A stretch of DNA of 64,000 nucleotides from Saccharicrinis sp963677345 (GCA_963677345.2 CAXXLC010000014.1:1-64000), one strand, 5' to 3'. Positions 15,501 to 24,944 are shown, counted from the stretch's first letter. Notes: generated from the sequence alone by a model not told the origin. Program-made: numbers and translations.

Positions 15501-16718
15501 GTGTGGATTGTACTTGTTTAGCCCTCCTCCAAATGTACCAATCCATATGTTTCCATCAGGACCTTCAACAACTGCTTTAACAACATTGTTCGATAATGAA
15601 TTGTTGTTTGTTAATTTGTGGTTGATGTGTTTAAAGCGGTTAAGCTTTGGGTCTATACGATCAACACCAGCTTCACGAGTCGCTATCCAGATTATGCCGT
15701 CATTTGACTCGAATAATGAATAAACATAATTCCGGTTTATAGAATTGGGATCCAGGGGATCATTTTTATAGCTCACAAATTTGCGGGTAAGCGGATCAAA
15801 GTAGTTAAGTCCATCTCCGTATGTACCCAGCCAAATATTTTGATGCTGATCTTTAATGATAGAAAAAATAGGTGCATTGGTTGCTTCGGGGTGTCTGAAT
15901 GATTCAATCTCCAATTTTTCGCCTTTGCGCTTAATAACATTTACGCCAAGTTCTGTTCCTACTAAAAGAATTTCTTTACTATACTCTTGTATGCTGTACA
16001 CGATATTTCCAAGTAAGCCTCCTTTCCCGGATTGGATTCGTTTGATATGAATAGGCTGCTTGTTATTTTGATTATTAATATAATTTAAACCTCCGCCTTC
16101 TGTGCCTATCCATATTGTACCAATACTATCTGTTAATAAGCAGTATATTCTGTTGTTACTTAATGAATTTGGATTGTTGGACAGGTTTTGGTAGCGTTTA
16201 AACAGTGCCGTTCCGTTATCGTCGTACCCTAAAAATTGGTTTAGTCCATTAAAGGTGCCAATCCAAAGCTGTTGTTTTTGAGTAATAGCTGTTATGGTGT
16301 TGTTAGAAAGCGAATTTTTATCACCAGTCTTTGATAAGAAATGTGTGAACTTGTCGTTTTGAGGTGAATATTTATTTAATCCGCGGTCAGTCCCTATCCA
16401 TAGGTTACCTTGCTTATCTTCATATAAACACTTGATCACATCGTTGCTTATACTATTGAGTTTACTGTTTTGTCTGTAAACCTTGATGCCATAACCATCG
16501 TAGCGGTTCAGGCCGGCATCGGTACCAAACCATAAAAAGCCTGATTTATCCTGTAATATGCTACCGGATACGTTTGACGAAAGTCCCTGTTGTGTTTGGA
16601 GGTGTTGAAAACGTATCGATTGGTTAATGTTTTTTGTTTTTTGTGTGCCCTGGATTGTTACTGTGTGAAAACAGAATAAAAAGAGCAGGTATTGTAATAA
16701 GTGATTAAACTTAACCAT
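12513..16718 (-). CDS. Hybrid two-component system sensor/regulator (HTCS) of glycan locus 1
   Basis: A one-protein sensor, kinase, receiver and DNA-binding regulator of about 1401 residues from the ATG at 16716-16718. Domains: signal peptide (to about 25); periplasmic two-part beta-propeller with many 'GxLWIGTxxGLNxY' repeats (about 30-690); Y_Y_Y domain (about 700-800, ending in LKPGTYHFNVQST); membrane helix YALYLLMTSFCLWLLLYT; HisKA with phospho-His880 (NISHEIRTPLTLI); HATPase (DEGPGIS, GTGIGLSF); receiver with Asp1202 (DLIISDVMMPVMDG); AraC HTH pair at the C-terminus (VGFSEPKYFRKCFKEEFGTNPS). The longer frame to 16787 would begin before the predicted transcript start. It is divergent from the SusC gene at 17288 and should activate that operon on sensing a released glycan. 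Confidence 0.95.
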   Translation of the reverse strand: MVKFNHLLQYLLFLFCFHTVTIQGTQKTKNINQSIRFQHLQTQQGLSSNVSGSILQDKSGFLWFGTDAGLNRYDGYGIKVYRQNSKLNSISNDVIKCLYEDKQGNLWIGTDRGLNKYSPQNDKFTHFLSKTGDKNSLSNNTITAITQKQQLWIGTFNGLNQFLGYDDNGTALFKRYQNLSNNPNSLSNNRIYCLLTDSIGTIWIGTEGGGLNYINNQNNKQPIHIKRIQSGKGGLLGNIVYSIQEYSKEILLVGTELGVNVIKRKGEKLEIESFRHPEATNAPIFSIIKDQHQNIWLGTYGDGLNYFDPLTRKFVSYKNDPLDPNSINRNYVYSLFESNDGIIWIATREAGVDRIDPKLNRFKHINHKLTNNNSLSNNVVKAVVEGPDGNIWIGTFGGGLNKYNPHTGEFTHYIHHKNASNSIASNIIESLCFDDSGRLWLGTSNGLDLFIPETESFSHFQHHPEKNSLINNYIWSIYPSRDKKGIWIATYDGLDKFNWETGKFHHFKNDPNNPQSLSYNFLRSVYEDKNGHLWICTWGGGLDKLDLKKNTTLENARFEHLRYNTTNNKSISSDLVNTIYVQNDTCFWIGTQQGLNKLNPVKNTIKYFTINDGLADNVVKGILIDKQGYLWISTQNGLSKFNPETESFINYKDKDGLQGNIYNLSSCFYSTSGQMYFGGNNGLSVFKPEEIIETQDFPELYLDNLKINNQTISPNTLFNNRNILQQELNYQPKITLKHFENNLNISFSAIEYSAPDKIKFRYKLTNAENSWNYTNSQNRQVTYSGLKPGTYHFNVQSTNLMGEWSKTGINKTIVIQPPYWASKYAYALYLLMTSFCLWLLLYTNRQRQLAKHEQLLREKEKDKKLELEKFKLQFFTNISHEIRTPLTLISGPLERLMTSKLNAEERHKNFTIIKRSTDILLRLVNQLLDFRKLDNKMYKIKVYEQNIEHLIKTYINTFEAFAKQKNILIDLICTPEFLTKKIPVDTNALEKIILNLISNAIKFTPHNGKITISIYPAKNCSVTNEYCNSNYICISIKDEGPGISVDQQAYIFDRFTQINHQHQQGGTGIGLSFTQKLVEAHNGHISLKSEPGKGATFYLFFPVSIDSYEKENIALQPTLPQYNQEKEEKYFDISKDHPNSDEPEKHQQSNNKDKILIVEDNTDMRNFIKDCLQSQYNTLTADNGKDGLDLAISEGPDLIISDVMMPVMDGLEFCKNIKSNINTSHTPIILLTAKNTLEDEMAGLEFGADQYISKPFNIKHLHLIIRNTLDYRKKIQNQFNGKHMPKPKEISVTSADEKFFTKLNEILEREISNPDLTVESIATKLGLSTVHLYRKLKALAGMPPSRYIRTFRLKRAAQLLKQNKLQITEITYMVGFSEPKYFRKCFKEEFGTNPSTYKKST

Positions 16719-16745
16719 AAAAATTATCAATTTTTGGAATAATCT

Positions 16746-16766
16746 ATAACAAAAATCCTTTGTTAT
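16746..16766 (-). other. Hairpin in the HTCS mRNA leader
   Basis: ATAACAAA and TTTGTTAT form a perfect 8-bp stem around AATCC, 28 bp before the HTCS start codon and just after its likely transcription start. It may be an operator or a leader hairpin; nothing further can be read. Confidence 0.4.
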
Positions 16767-16784
16767 CATCCACAATATAATAAG

Positions 16785-16792
16785 CAAAAATA
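16785..16792 (-). promoter_or_regulatory. Likely -7 box of the HTCS gene
   Basis: On the minus strand this reads TATTTTTG, matching TAnnTTTG. No clear -33 TTTG was found. Its position places the transcript start near 16780, downstream of the ATG at 16787, which supports the start at 16718. Confidence 0.45.
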
Positions 16793-17147
16793 AAGATTTG
16801 TTATTAAATACATAAAAAAGGAGGGGTAGTAATTAAAAATGTAATAAATGTAGGTGCTTTAGTGAGAGAGCGAGTTGTTAGGAGCTAGAGGTTATGGGTT
16901 GTTTTTAAGTAAGTTGTAGGTGAGCGTTTGTTAAGTGATCTTTAATTTAAAAGAGAATGTTTTGTAATATAAGTGCACTTGTCTGCTCATAGCGGCAGGG
17001 GTAGAGATTGATTTATACCCTGCTTTTGTATGTTATTTATGCCCTATGTTGTTGTTGTGCTGCATAACTTTATATCAAAGGTTTTTATTAAGATAATTAA
17101 TGCTTACCGAAAAGTCCAATTTCGTAGTTAAGCCTGTTCTGAAAATC

Positions 17148-17166
17148 ATACTATATAATATAGTAT
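17148..17166. promoter_or_regulatory. Palindrome upstream of the locus-1 susC gene
   Basis: ATACTATA-TAA-TATAGTAT, 122 bp before the susC start. It is a possible regulator site or an AT-rich cruciform. The gap 16800-17287 otherwise holds no gene and no clear TAnnTTTG box, as expected for an activator-dependent promoter. Confidence 0.3.
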
Positions 17167-17287
17167 ATTGATAAAAGGTCAACCTTGAACTTGAACTTTT
17201 CGATTCAAGCATCCGTGATAGTTGTTGTTTTGGTCGCGACTTGATATCTATCTTAAGAATACCTTTAAAATTTCTAAATATATTATT

Positions 17288-20200
17288 ATGATGAAAAAAA
17301 CTCTTTTCTTGCAAAGAAAAATCTTTGTTATCGTGTTTTACTTGCTTCTAGGGAGTTGGGTTATGGCACAGGAATCATTAATCACCGGGATTGTTAAAGA
17401 CAATGGAAATGAAACTTTGCCTGGTGTTAGCGTGGTTATCAAGGGGACGACCACAGGTACGATTACCGATTTTGACGGGAAGTATAGTGTTAACGCTAAG
17501 AGTGGCGATGTTCTTGTATTTTCTTTTGTGGGTTTTAAAACACAAGAGGTTGAAGTTGGCAGTGAAAATGCAATTAATGTTACATTGATTGAAGATGTGG
17601 CAAAACTTGATGAGGTTGTGGTAACCGGTTATACCACTCAATCAAGAGCAGAAATGACTACTTCTATTGCTAAACTGGATACCAAAGTGTTGGAGAGTGC
17701 CAGTCGCTCAAATGCAGCAACGGCATTACAAGGAACTATTGCCGGTTTACAGGTGACGCAAACAACAGGACAGCCAGGTTCTACACCTAGTTTGGTTTTG
17801 CGTGGGGGTACCAGTTTTAGTGGAACAGGAACTCCTTTGATTTTAATAGATGGAGTACCAGGATCATTTTACGCTTTGAATTCTGACGATATTGAATCGA
17901 TGGAAGTATTAAAAGATGCAGCTTCAACAGCTGTTTATGGTGCTCGTGCTGCTAATGGTGTTGTTTTGGTAACAACCAAAAAAGGTAAGGCTGGTAAAGC
18001 TAATGTCACCTTCAGATCAAAATTTACTACAAATAAGCGACGTAAAGATCCAATGAAATACCTTGGTGCAGCTGATTATGTGAAATTTAACAGGCTCGGA
18101 GTGCGTGCGGCTCAGGATGTGATGGGGTATGCCTGGCTTGATCAGTTTTTGACTGGAGCACATGCTGCTGGTACTGGAAACAATACTACTAATTCGATCT
18201 ATACTACCATGGTGTTGAGTGATGAGAATAGTTACTTATTGGATTATGATGGATGGCAAACCATGGAAGATCCTGTGAATCCGGGTTCTACCTTGATTTT
18301 TCAGGAAAATAAAATGAGTGATCTTATTTATCAGGATAGTTATGGACAAGATTATAGTCTTTCGTTTGATGGAGGAAACGATAAGGGAACTTATTATCTG
18401 GGTTTAGGAATGCTCGATGATAAGGGCTTGGTTATAGGTTCGGGGTTTAAACGTTATTCAGGAACATTTAACGCTTCCTATAATATTTCAGAGAACTTTA
18501 AAGTATCGTCAAATATTATTTATTCTCAATCTAATCAGGATCTGCCTTATGATAGTGATTATAACTTGTTTCAACGTACAGCTGGTTTAGCACCAACTTC
18601 AAGGATTTATAATAATAACGCCGATGGTAGTTTGTCGGATGAGCTGCAACCTGGAACATACCTGGGTTTTGGTAACCCGCTTTATTATAAAGATAAGTTT
18701 GAAAATACGAACCTTGAGCAACGCTTAACTGCATCGGTTCAAATGGATTATAAATTCCTCAATGATTTTACATTAACTGTAAGAGGAAGTCATTTTACTA
18801 TTAATAATTCGGATGAGTCATTTAATAAAGCATATTTAAATAGTGGTTCATTAATTACTGAGCGTACATCATCAGTTTCTCATGAAAGGGTACTGCGTAA
18901 TCAAATTACTTCGATGGTTAACTATAAAAAGCGTATTAATGATGTGCATAATATTAATGCTTTAGTTGGACTGGAATACTATAAAGAGGAAGAGTTTGAT
19001 TTTAATGCATCAACACGTTTATCAGCTACCGATTTGATCCCTACTATGAATGTAGGTTCAGAAGCTTCTGGTATACCTTATTCATATAGTACAGGGTATG
19101 AGATTGCTTCATTCTTTGGACAAGTGAATTACGATTATGATTATAAATACTTACTGGGCTTTACATTCCGTCGTGATGGAACCAGCAGGCTGGGGAATAA
19201 CAAATATGATTTTTTCCCAGGTGTATCTGTGGGCTGGAATGTGCATAATGAATCCTTTTACAGAGATTCAGAGATAAAAACTATTGTAAGTAGTTTAAAG
19301 CCAAGGTTGAGTTACGGGGTGAATGGTAATATTGAAGTGTTATCAAACTTTGGAGCTTATGGAACCTATTCTACAACTGATGTTTATGATACTCAAACAG
19401 GTTATGCTAATACTCAATTACCGTTACTTGATCTTAAATGGGAACGTTCAACAACCTTTAATGTTGGATTGGATGCCGGTTTCCTGAATAATCGTATTAC
19501 TTTAATCGCAGATTACTTCATAAGGGATGTGAAGGATAAATTAGCTGATTTAACGTTGCCTTTATGGACCGGATTTTCGTCTATCACAACCAATAATGGT
19601 ACGCTTCGTAACAAAGGTCTGGAGCTGCAGTTAAGTGCTGATGTGGTTAAAACCAAAGATTTAAACTGGAATCTTGGCTTAACTTATTATTCGGTTAAAA
19701 ACTTTGCTCATAAATTACCTGCTAATGGGGTTGAGAATAATCGCCAGGGCGGACGAGAAGTATATGATGCATCAACAGGAGGTACAAAATATGTGGGAGG
19801 TTTACAAGAAGGTAAACGTGTGGGTTACGATTTAATAACAGCTTATGTTTTTGATGGTGTTTATCAAACAGAAGCAGATATAGAAGAAGATGCAGGTAGA
19901 ACTGTTGAATTTGCCTACGATCAAGATACCCGACACTTAGGGGATGCTCGTTGGAAAGACTTGAATAATGATGGTGTGATTAATTATTTAGATAGAAAGG
20001 TTATTGGTAGAACTACGCCTAAGTTTATTGGAGGTATCACTTCTAATTTAAGTTATAAAAACTTTAACTTGTTTGTTAAAACAGACTTTGCTGTGGGACA
20101 TTACCTTATTAATGGACGAAGGGTAAAAGGTATTGCACAAACGCAGGGTAATCAAAATGGACCACTTGAGATACGTGATTCCTGGACCGTGGATAATCCA

Positions 20201-20530
20201 ACATCAAATATTCCGATTTTTACTTTAGTTGACCGTCAGCGTAACCATATGGCTGCAGGAGGAGATCAGGGATCTATAGATAATAGTAGTTCAAGAATGT
20301 GGGAGAAAGGTGATTATATGGCATTAAGAGAAGTAACCCTTAGTTATAATCTGGGTGGTGATATTGCTAATAATTTATTTAAAAATGTCAGACTTTATTT
20401 AACTGGTGCCAACCTTGCTTATTTTAACGGGTTCTCAGGTAGTTCACCTGAGGTTGCCAGTGGAGGTATTGATTCAGGTCGTTTCCCTCTGCCACGTACT
20501 TATACTTTAGGTTTAAACGTTACTTTTTAA
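17288..20530 (+). CDS. SusC/RagA-type TonB-dependent outer-membrane transporter (locus 1)
   Basis: Imports oligosaccharides across the outer membrane using TonB energy. From ATG 17288 (or 17291) the product has about 1080 residues: signal peptide ending MAQ (about 26); carboxypeptidase-regulatory-like domain (ITGIVKDNGNETLPGVSVV, SFVGFKTQEVEV); TonB-box region DEVVVTGYTTQ; plug domain (LQGTIAGLQVTQTTGQPGS, LILIDGVPGSF, LKDAASTAVYGARAANGVVLV); 22-strand barrel ending YTLGLNVTF. The frame extends upstream to 17222, but those residues are not signal-like. SusD follows at 20 bp. The neighbouring genes suggest an amino-sugar or sialic-acid-containing glycan as cargo. Confidence 0.96.
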   Translation: MMKKTLFLQRKIFVIVFYLLLGSWVMAQESLITGIVKDNGNETLPGVSVVIKGTTTGTITDFDGKYSVNAKSGDVLVFSFVGFKTQEVEVGSENAINVTLIEDVAKLDEVVVTGYTTQSRAEMTTSIAKLDTKVLESASRSNAATALQGTIAGLQVTQTTGQPGSTPSLVLRGGTSFSGTGTPLILIDGVPGSFYALNSDDIESMEVLKDAASTAVYGARAANGVVLVTTKKGKAGKANVTFRSKFTTNKRRKDPMKYLGAADYVKFNRLGVRAAQDVMGYAWLDQFLTGAHAAGTGNNTTNSIYTTMVLSDENSYLLDYDGWQTMEDPVNPGSTLIFQENKMSDLIYQDSYGQDYSLSFDGGNDKGTYYLGLGMLDDKGLVIGSGFKRYSGTFNASYNISENFKVSSNIIYSQSNQDLPYDSDYNLFQRTAGLAPTSRIYNNNADGSLSDELQPGTYLGFGNPLYYKDKFENTNLEQRLTASVQMDYKFLNDFTLTVRGSHFTINNSDESFNKAYLNSGSLITERTSSVSHERVLRNQITSMVNYKKRINDVHNINALVGLEYYKEEEFDFNASTRLSATDLIPTMNVGSEASGIPYSYSTGYEIASFFGQVNYDYDYKYLLGFTFRRDGTSRLGNNKYDFFPGVSVGWNVHNESFYRDSEIKTIVSSLKPRLSYGVNGNIEVLSNFGAYGTYSTTDVYDTQTGYANTQLPLLDLKWERSTTFNVGLDAGFLNNRITLIADYFIRDVKDKLADLTLPLWTGFSSITTNNGTLRNKGLELQLSADVVKTKDLNWNLGLTYYSVKNFAHKLPANGVENNRQGGREVYDASTGGTKYVGGLQEGKRVGYDLITAYVFDGVYQTEADIEEDAGRTVEFAYDQDTRHLGDARWKDLNNDGVINYLDRKVIGRTTPKFIGGITSNLSYKNFNLFVKTDFAVGHYLINGRRVKGIAQTQGNQNGPLEIRDSWTVDNPTSNIPIFTLVDRQRNHMAAGGDQGSIDNSSSRMWEKGDYMALREVTLSYNLGGDIANNLFKNVRLYLTGANLAYFNGFSGSSPEVASGGIDSGRFPLPRTYTLGLNVTF

Positions 20531-20549
20531 CTTTTTATACAGCGTAAAA

Positions 20550-22046
20550 ATGAAGAAATTTAAATATATATTACTGTTTTTGGTTGCTACATTGTTCGGT
20601 TCATGTGAATTGGATATGCAACCGGAAAGTGAACTAACCTACAATGGTTTTTGGGATACGGAAGAAGCTGCAAGTGCTGCTCATATTGGAATTTATTCAA
20701 AGTTCAGGGATTATAACTTGAATCTTTGGAAAATGGGTGAAATACGTTCTGATGTTTGGGGAGGAAATACCTTTTCTAACTCTCCCAATGATGTTGATCT
20801 GATGGCAAATAATATTAGCACAACATTGGTTTATTTTTCAAGCTGGGCTAATTTTTATGGTTTGATGCATTATATTAATGATTTTATTAAAAATGCTCCG
20901 GGAGTTGCATTTTCTGATGAGCAGGATTTAAATCATATGCTTGGTGAAGTTTATGGGTTGCGGGCCTTTATTTATTATACTATGATAAAAGCCTGGGGTG
21001 CCGTTCCAATTACAACAGAACCTTTACTGGAGGTGGATTTGGAGACTCTTAAAAAACCACGTGCAACAAAAGCTGAAGTAATGGCTCAAATTAAAAGTGA
21101 TATTGCTACGTCGCTCGAGTATTTTGGAAGTGATAATAGCTTATGGCTTGATAAAAAAGTGTATTGGTCAAAGGCTGCAACTCTCGCTTTAAAAGGAGAT
21201 GCCTATATTTGGTCAGGTAAAGTACTTGGTGGTGGAGATAGTGATTTTGAAGAAGCAAAGGCTGCTCTTGAACAAGTATCCGGTTTTAGTTTGGTTGATT
21301 ACAGTGCTCTTTGGGGACAGGACAATGAAGAAAATGATGAATTTATCTTTGCTGTTGATTACCAGCAAGATCAATCTTCTAATTTTTATGGTAGTTATTT
21401 TACCACAAGAGCGGTTGATATAGCTTCACTGTATGATGAAAATGGAGAATCGCTTGGTTCTTTTGTAGTAAATGGCCTGTCGCGCTATGGGGTTTCTGAT
21501 AAAACACTTCTTTTATTGGATGATCAACAAGATCAAAGACGAAACACCTTTATTCGAGTTTATGATGATGGCAACGTACATGTTCCTTTTATTGCAGGTG
21601 ATGCTTCGTATCAAGGATCTATTTTAAATAAATTTCTTGGAGTAGTAGGTGATGATGGAACAAGATGGAGTTATAATAATGTTCCATTATATCGCTATGC
21701 AGATGTGTTGTTGTTGTTAGCTGAAGCTAAAAACAACCTTGGAGAGGATCCTTCAGCAGAAATTAATTCGGTTCGTGAACGTGCTTACGGAGATAATTTT
21801 ACTTCAGAATATGAATATACGGATGGAACGCAGGCTGAAAATGCAAATGCAATTTTGGATGAACGCTATAAGGAATTTATAGGAGAAGGAAAACGTTGGT
21901 GGGACTTAGTAAGAGCCGGCGAAACTTATGTGTTTGATGAAGTTGAGTCTATTGACGAGTCAGAAGCTTATAAAATCTACTATTCTATTTCAGAAAGTAT
22001 GTTAGCTAATGATGATCAGCTTGAACAAACAGAAGGATATAATTAA
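20550..22046 (+). CDS. SusD/RagB-type surface glycan-binding lipoprotein (locus 1)
   Basis: Forms the lid on the SusC barrel and captures the glycan. The 498-residue product has a lipoprotein signal with Cys19 (LVATLFGSCELD), then the SusD N-terminal TPR region (YGLRAFIYYTMIKAWGAVPITT, the diagnostic 'GxVP' turn) and C-terminal RagB part (LYRYADVLLLLAEAKNN, INSVRERAY, ILDERYKEFIGEGKRWWDLVR). All expected elements are present. It is co-transcribed with SusC and followed by a terminator at 22058, so downstream enzymes may be made in lower amounts or from another start. Confidence 0.96.
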   Translation: MKKFKYILLFLVATLFGSCELDMQPESELTYNGFWDTEEAASAAHIGIYSKFRDYNLNLWKMGEIRSDVWGGNTFSNSPNDVDLMANNISTTLVYFSSWANFYGLMHYINDFIKNAPGVAFSDEQDLNHMLGEVYGLRAFIYYTMIKAWGAVPITTEPLLEVDLETLKKPRATKAEVMAQIKSDIATSLEYFGSDNSLWLDKKVYWSKAATLALKGDAYIWSGKVLGGGDSDFEEAKAALEQVSGFSLVDYSALWGQDNEENDEFIFAVDYQQDQSSNFYGSYFTTRAVDIASLYDENGESLGSFVVNGLSRYGVSDKTLLLLDDQQDQRRNTFIRVYDDGNVHVPFIAGDASYQGSILNKFLGVVGDDGTRWSYNNVPLYRYADVLLLLAEAKNNLGEDPSAEINSVRERAYGDNFTSEYEYTDGTQAENANAILDERYKEFIGEGKRWWDLVRAGETYVFDEVESIDESEAYKIYYSISESMLANDDQLEQTEGYN

Positions 22047-22057
22047 TCAATAAAAAT

Positions 22058-22103
22058 AACTGCTCATTTGGTGTATAATAATACCATTATGAGCAGTTTT
22101 TAC
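22058..22103 (+). terminator. Terminator-like hairpin after locus-1 susD
   Basis: AACTGCTCAT and ATGAGCAGTT form a 10-bp stem with an inner GGTGTAT/ATACC stem, followed by a short T-run (TTTTTACC). It separates susCD from the catabolic genes. Confidence 0.75.
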
Positions 22104-22112
22104 CTTTATTAA

Positions 22113-22140
22113 TAACCTGAGTTTCGATTTAAATTTTCTA
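22113..22140 (+). repeat. Single copy of the CTGAGTTCGA-type repeat end
   Basis: AACCTGAGTTTCGATTTAAA and the following ATTTTC resemble the terminal repeat of the 12129-12458 element, with one extra T. No partner end is seen nearby, so this is a solo end, lying between the susD terminator and the GH20 gene. Confidence 0.5.
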
Positions 22141-22161
22141 TTGAGTAAGAACTAAATTCAG

Positions 22162-24174
22162 ATGAAGAAAGCCTTATTTATTTTCATATGTTGTTTTGTA
22201 TTACAAAGTATTTATTCGCAAAATCAAAGGCCTTTTTTATTGCCATATCCTCAAAAAACTGAATGGCAACCTGGTTTTACGAATCTATCCAATACTGTAA
22301 TATATGCTCCAGATTCACTACAAAATGAAGTTCATCAGCAACTAAGTGAAATAGGATGCAATATTGAGAAGCGCAATGCTACTTTCTTCGAAATAAAAAT
22401 AGTAGATTCTTTAGCATTTGTACCATTAAACCAATGTGAGGCATATGATCTTTCTGTCTCTACAAATCAAGTCAGCATTAAAGCTGTCACAAAAACAGGT
22501 GTTTATAGAGCATTACAAACTTTAAACCAATTAGCCATAGTACATGATAAGGAAGTTTTTATACCAAATTGCCATATTGTGGATTGGCCCGCATTTAAGA
22601 TACGTGGTTTTATGCATGATGTTGGCCGTAGTTATATACCCCTTGAAGAATTAAAAAAACAAATTAGATTACTCTCTCAATTTAAAATAAATGTCTTTCA
22701 TTGGCATTTAACAGAAGATATTGCCTGGAGATTAGAAAGCAAAGTTTTTCCTCAATTAAACGATAGTTCAAATTATAAAAGATTACCCGGAAAGTATTAT
22801 ACCATTGAAGAAGCCAAAGAATTGGTGCAATATTGTGAACAGTATCATATGTTGCTTATTCCTGAAATTGATATGCCCGGGCATAGTAAAGCTTTTACTC
22901 GTGCTTTAGGTTACGGTATGCAATCCATAGAAGGAATAAAGTTACTTAAAAAACTTATGGATGAAGTTTGTGAAATATTTCAGGATGTTCCATACATACA
23001 TATTGGAACTGATGAAGTGAAATTTACAAATCCGGATTTTGTGCCTGAAATGGTGTCATACATTCGTGCTAAAGGAAAAAAAGTCATTAGCTGGAATCCA
23101 GGTTGGAATTACGGGCAAGGCGAAATAGATATGATTCAGATGTGGAGTTCACGTGGTAAATTACATGATGGAATACCCGCTATAGATTCAAGACTGCATT
23201 ACATTAATCACTTTGATACTTTTGCAGATATTGTATCTCTATATCACAGTAATGTAGCCGCTGTAAGTGAAGGAAATACTAATGTGGCAGGTTCTGTAGT
23301 GGCCTTATGGAACGACCGTTATGTGGAAGGTGTAAATGACATACTTATCGAAAATGGATTTTATCCGGTAATGTTGGCCTTGGCAGAATCTACCTGGCAG
23401 GGGGGAAGAGATAAGTACTTTTATGAACGGGGAACATTACTGAATCCTGATGATAGTATAGATTTTAATAAATATAAAGACTTTGAAGAGCGAATGCTTT
23501 ATTTTAAGAGGCATATTTTAACTAATGAACCATTTGCCTACGTAAAGCAAACCAACGTAAAATGGCGTATTACTGATGCATTTCCAAATAATGGTGATCT
23601 AAAACAAAAGTTTCCTCCAGAAAAGAAACAACAAAAAAGTTATCATTATCAGGATAGTATTTATTTAACGCATGAAGCTACAGGGGCAGGTATTTATTTG
23701 CGCCATGTTTGGGGTACCTTAATACCTGGTTTTTATAAAGATCCAAAACCGAATCATACAGCTTATGCCTACACATGGGTATATTCGCCAAAAGAGCAAG
23801 AAGCCGGTATTTATGTGCGTTTTCAAAACTATGGACGTTCAGAAAAAGACTTACCACCTCCCCAAGGGAAATGGGATTATAAAGAGAGTAGAATATGGTT
23901 CAATAATAAAGAAATACAGCCCCCGGTCTGGATAAATACTCATACCGAAAAGTCCAATGAAATTTCATTACGTAATGAAAATTGGGAAGGAAAACCTCCC
24001 ATTCTGGTGCATCTAAATAAAGGATGGAACAAAATTTTGCTTAAACTACCTATTGGAAAATTTTCAACTCAAGAAGTACGACTGGTTAAGTGGATGTTTA
24101 ATGCAGTGCTTGTTACTCCAGACGGAAGTGAAGCTATGGATAATATCATTTATGCGCCAGATAAGAAATTATAA
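22162..24174 (+). CDS. GH20-family beta-N-acetylhexosaminidase (locus 1)
   Basis: Removes terminal GlcNAc or GalNAc from glycans by substrate-assisted catalysis. The 670-residue product has a signal peptide (to about 20, SIYSQ); GH20b domain (about 25-140); catalytic barrel from about 145 with IRGFMHDVGRSYIPLEELK, NVFHWHLTEDIAWRLE, IPEIDMPGHSKAF and the catalytic pair Asp284-Glu285 in YIHIGTDEVKFTN; and a C-terminal beta region (about 480-670) of unknown role. GTDEV replaces the more usual GGDE, and the barrel is compact, so it may belong to a divergent GH20 subgroup with unusual specificity. No lipobox is seen; it is probably periplasmic. It is the first gene after the susD terminator. Confidence 0.88.
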   Translation: MKKALFIFICCFVLQSIYSQNQRPFLLPYPQKTEWQPGFTNLSNTVIYAPDSLQNEVHQQLSEIGCNIEKRNATFFEIKIVDSLAFVPLNQCEAYDLSVSTNQVSIKAVTKTGVYRALQTLNQLAIVHDKEVFIPNCHIVDWPAFKIRGFMHDVGRSYIPLEELKKQIRLLSQFKINVFHWHLTEDIAWRLESKVFPQLNDSSNYKRLPGKYYTIEEAKELVQYCEQYHMLLIPEIDMPGHSKAFTRALGYGMQSIEGIKLLKKLMDEVCEIFQDVPYIHIGTDEVKFTNPDFVPEMVSYIRAKGKKVISWNPGWNYGQGEIDMIQMWSSRGKLHDGIPAIDSRLHYINHFDTFADIVSLYHSNVAAVSEGNTNVAGSVVALWNDRYVEGVNDILIENGFYPVMLALAESTWQGGRDKYFYERGTLLNPDDSIDFNKYKDFEERMLYFKRHILTNEPFAYVKQTNVKWRITDAFPNNGDLKQKFPPEKKQQKSYHYQDSIYLTHEATGAGIYLRHVWGTLIPGFYKDPKPNHTAYAYTWVYSPKEQEAGIYVRFQNYGRSEKDLPPPQGKWDYKESRIWFNNKEIQPPVWINTHTEKSNEISLRNENWEGKPPILVHLNKGWNKILLKLPIGKFSTQEVRLVKWMFNAVLVTPDGSEAMDNIIYAPDKKL

Positions 24175-24215
24175 ATCAATATATCTACTTTATTAAGTAA
24201 TTTATTATAAAATTC

Positions 24216-24887
24216 ATGAAAGTTAAGTTTAAACACATCAAAGCGTTAGGAGTTTTAATATTTGTAATGTTAGTTAATACCTTTGCTCAAAGTCAGGGTT
24301 TTGGAACCTACTATGAGCAGAGGAAAACGTTATTTGAAAAGTTACCTAATACAAAAAATGAAATCATCTTTTTGGGAAACAGTATTACTGATGGTTGTGA
24401 ATGGAGTGAGTTATTTCAAAACAAACATATAAAAAACCGTGGAATCAGTGGGGATATAACACGTGGAGTGTTAAACCGGTTGAATGAAGTTACGGAGTCA
24501 AAGCCTGCTAAAGTATTTTTATTAATCGGAATAAATGATTTGGCACGTGGAATTTTTAAAGATACTATTTATACAAATATATGTAGAATTGCACAATTAA
24601 TTAATGAGGACTCACCTAAAACCAAGGTGTATATTCAAAGTATTTTACCTGTTAATGCGTCTTTTGAAAAATTCAAGAATTATTATTCCAAAGCTAATGA
24701 TATACTATGGATAAATGATCGTTTAGTAGAGTGGTGTTTACATAATGAAGCAGTATTTATAGATTTATTTTCTCACTTTAAAAATACTTCTAATAACAAG
24801 TTGAACCCTATGTTTACTAATGATGGTCTGCATCTTAATGGTGATGGTTATTATTTATGGGCTAAGATTATTGATAAGTATTTATGA
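24216..24887 (+). CDS. SGNH/GDSL hydrolase, possible sugar O-acetylesterase
   Basis: The 223-residue secreted esterase has a signal peptide to about residue 26 (VNTFAQSQ). Block I is IIFLGNSITDG with Ser56 as nucleophile, block II is NRGISGDITRG, block III is LLIGINDLARG, and block V is FTNDGLHLNGDGY with the Asp/His pair. The family includes acetylesterases that strip O-acetyl groups from sugars. The gene lies between a GH20 enzyme and a sialic-acid lyase, so a sialate O-acetylesterase role is reasonable but not shown by the sequence. The spacing (41 bp before, 57 bp after) fits one operon. Confidence 0.85.
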   Translation: MKVKFKHIKALGVLIFVMLVNTFAQSQGFGTYYEQRKTLFEKLPNTKNEIIFLGNSITDGCEWSELFQNKHIKNRGISGDITRGVLNRLNEVTESKPAKVFLLIGINDLARGIFKDTIYTNICRIAQLINEDSPKTKVYIQSILPVNASFEKFKNYYSKANDILWINDRLVEWCLHNEAVFIDLFSHFKNTSNNKLNPMFTNDGLHLNGDGYYLWAKIIDKYL

Positions 24888-24944
24888 TGGAGTTACGATC
24901 TATTAGAATAAAAAATGGTTATAAATTAACATATATAAATAAAA

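Noticed and set aside
12513..16718. Several 60-100 codon frames antisense to the HTCS gene (for example 13051-13281, 13879-14184)
   Set aside because: They are shadows of a clearly coding gene and show no independent start signals.
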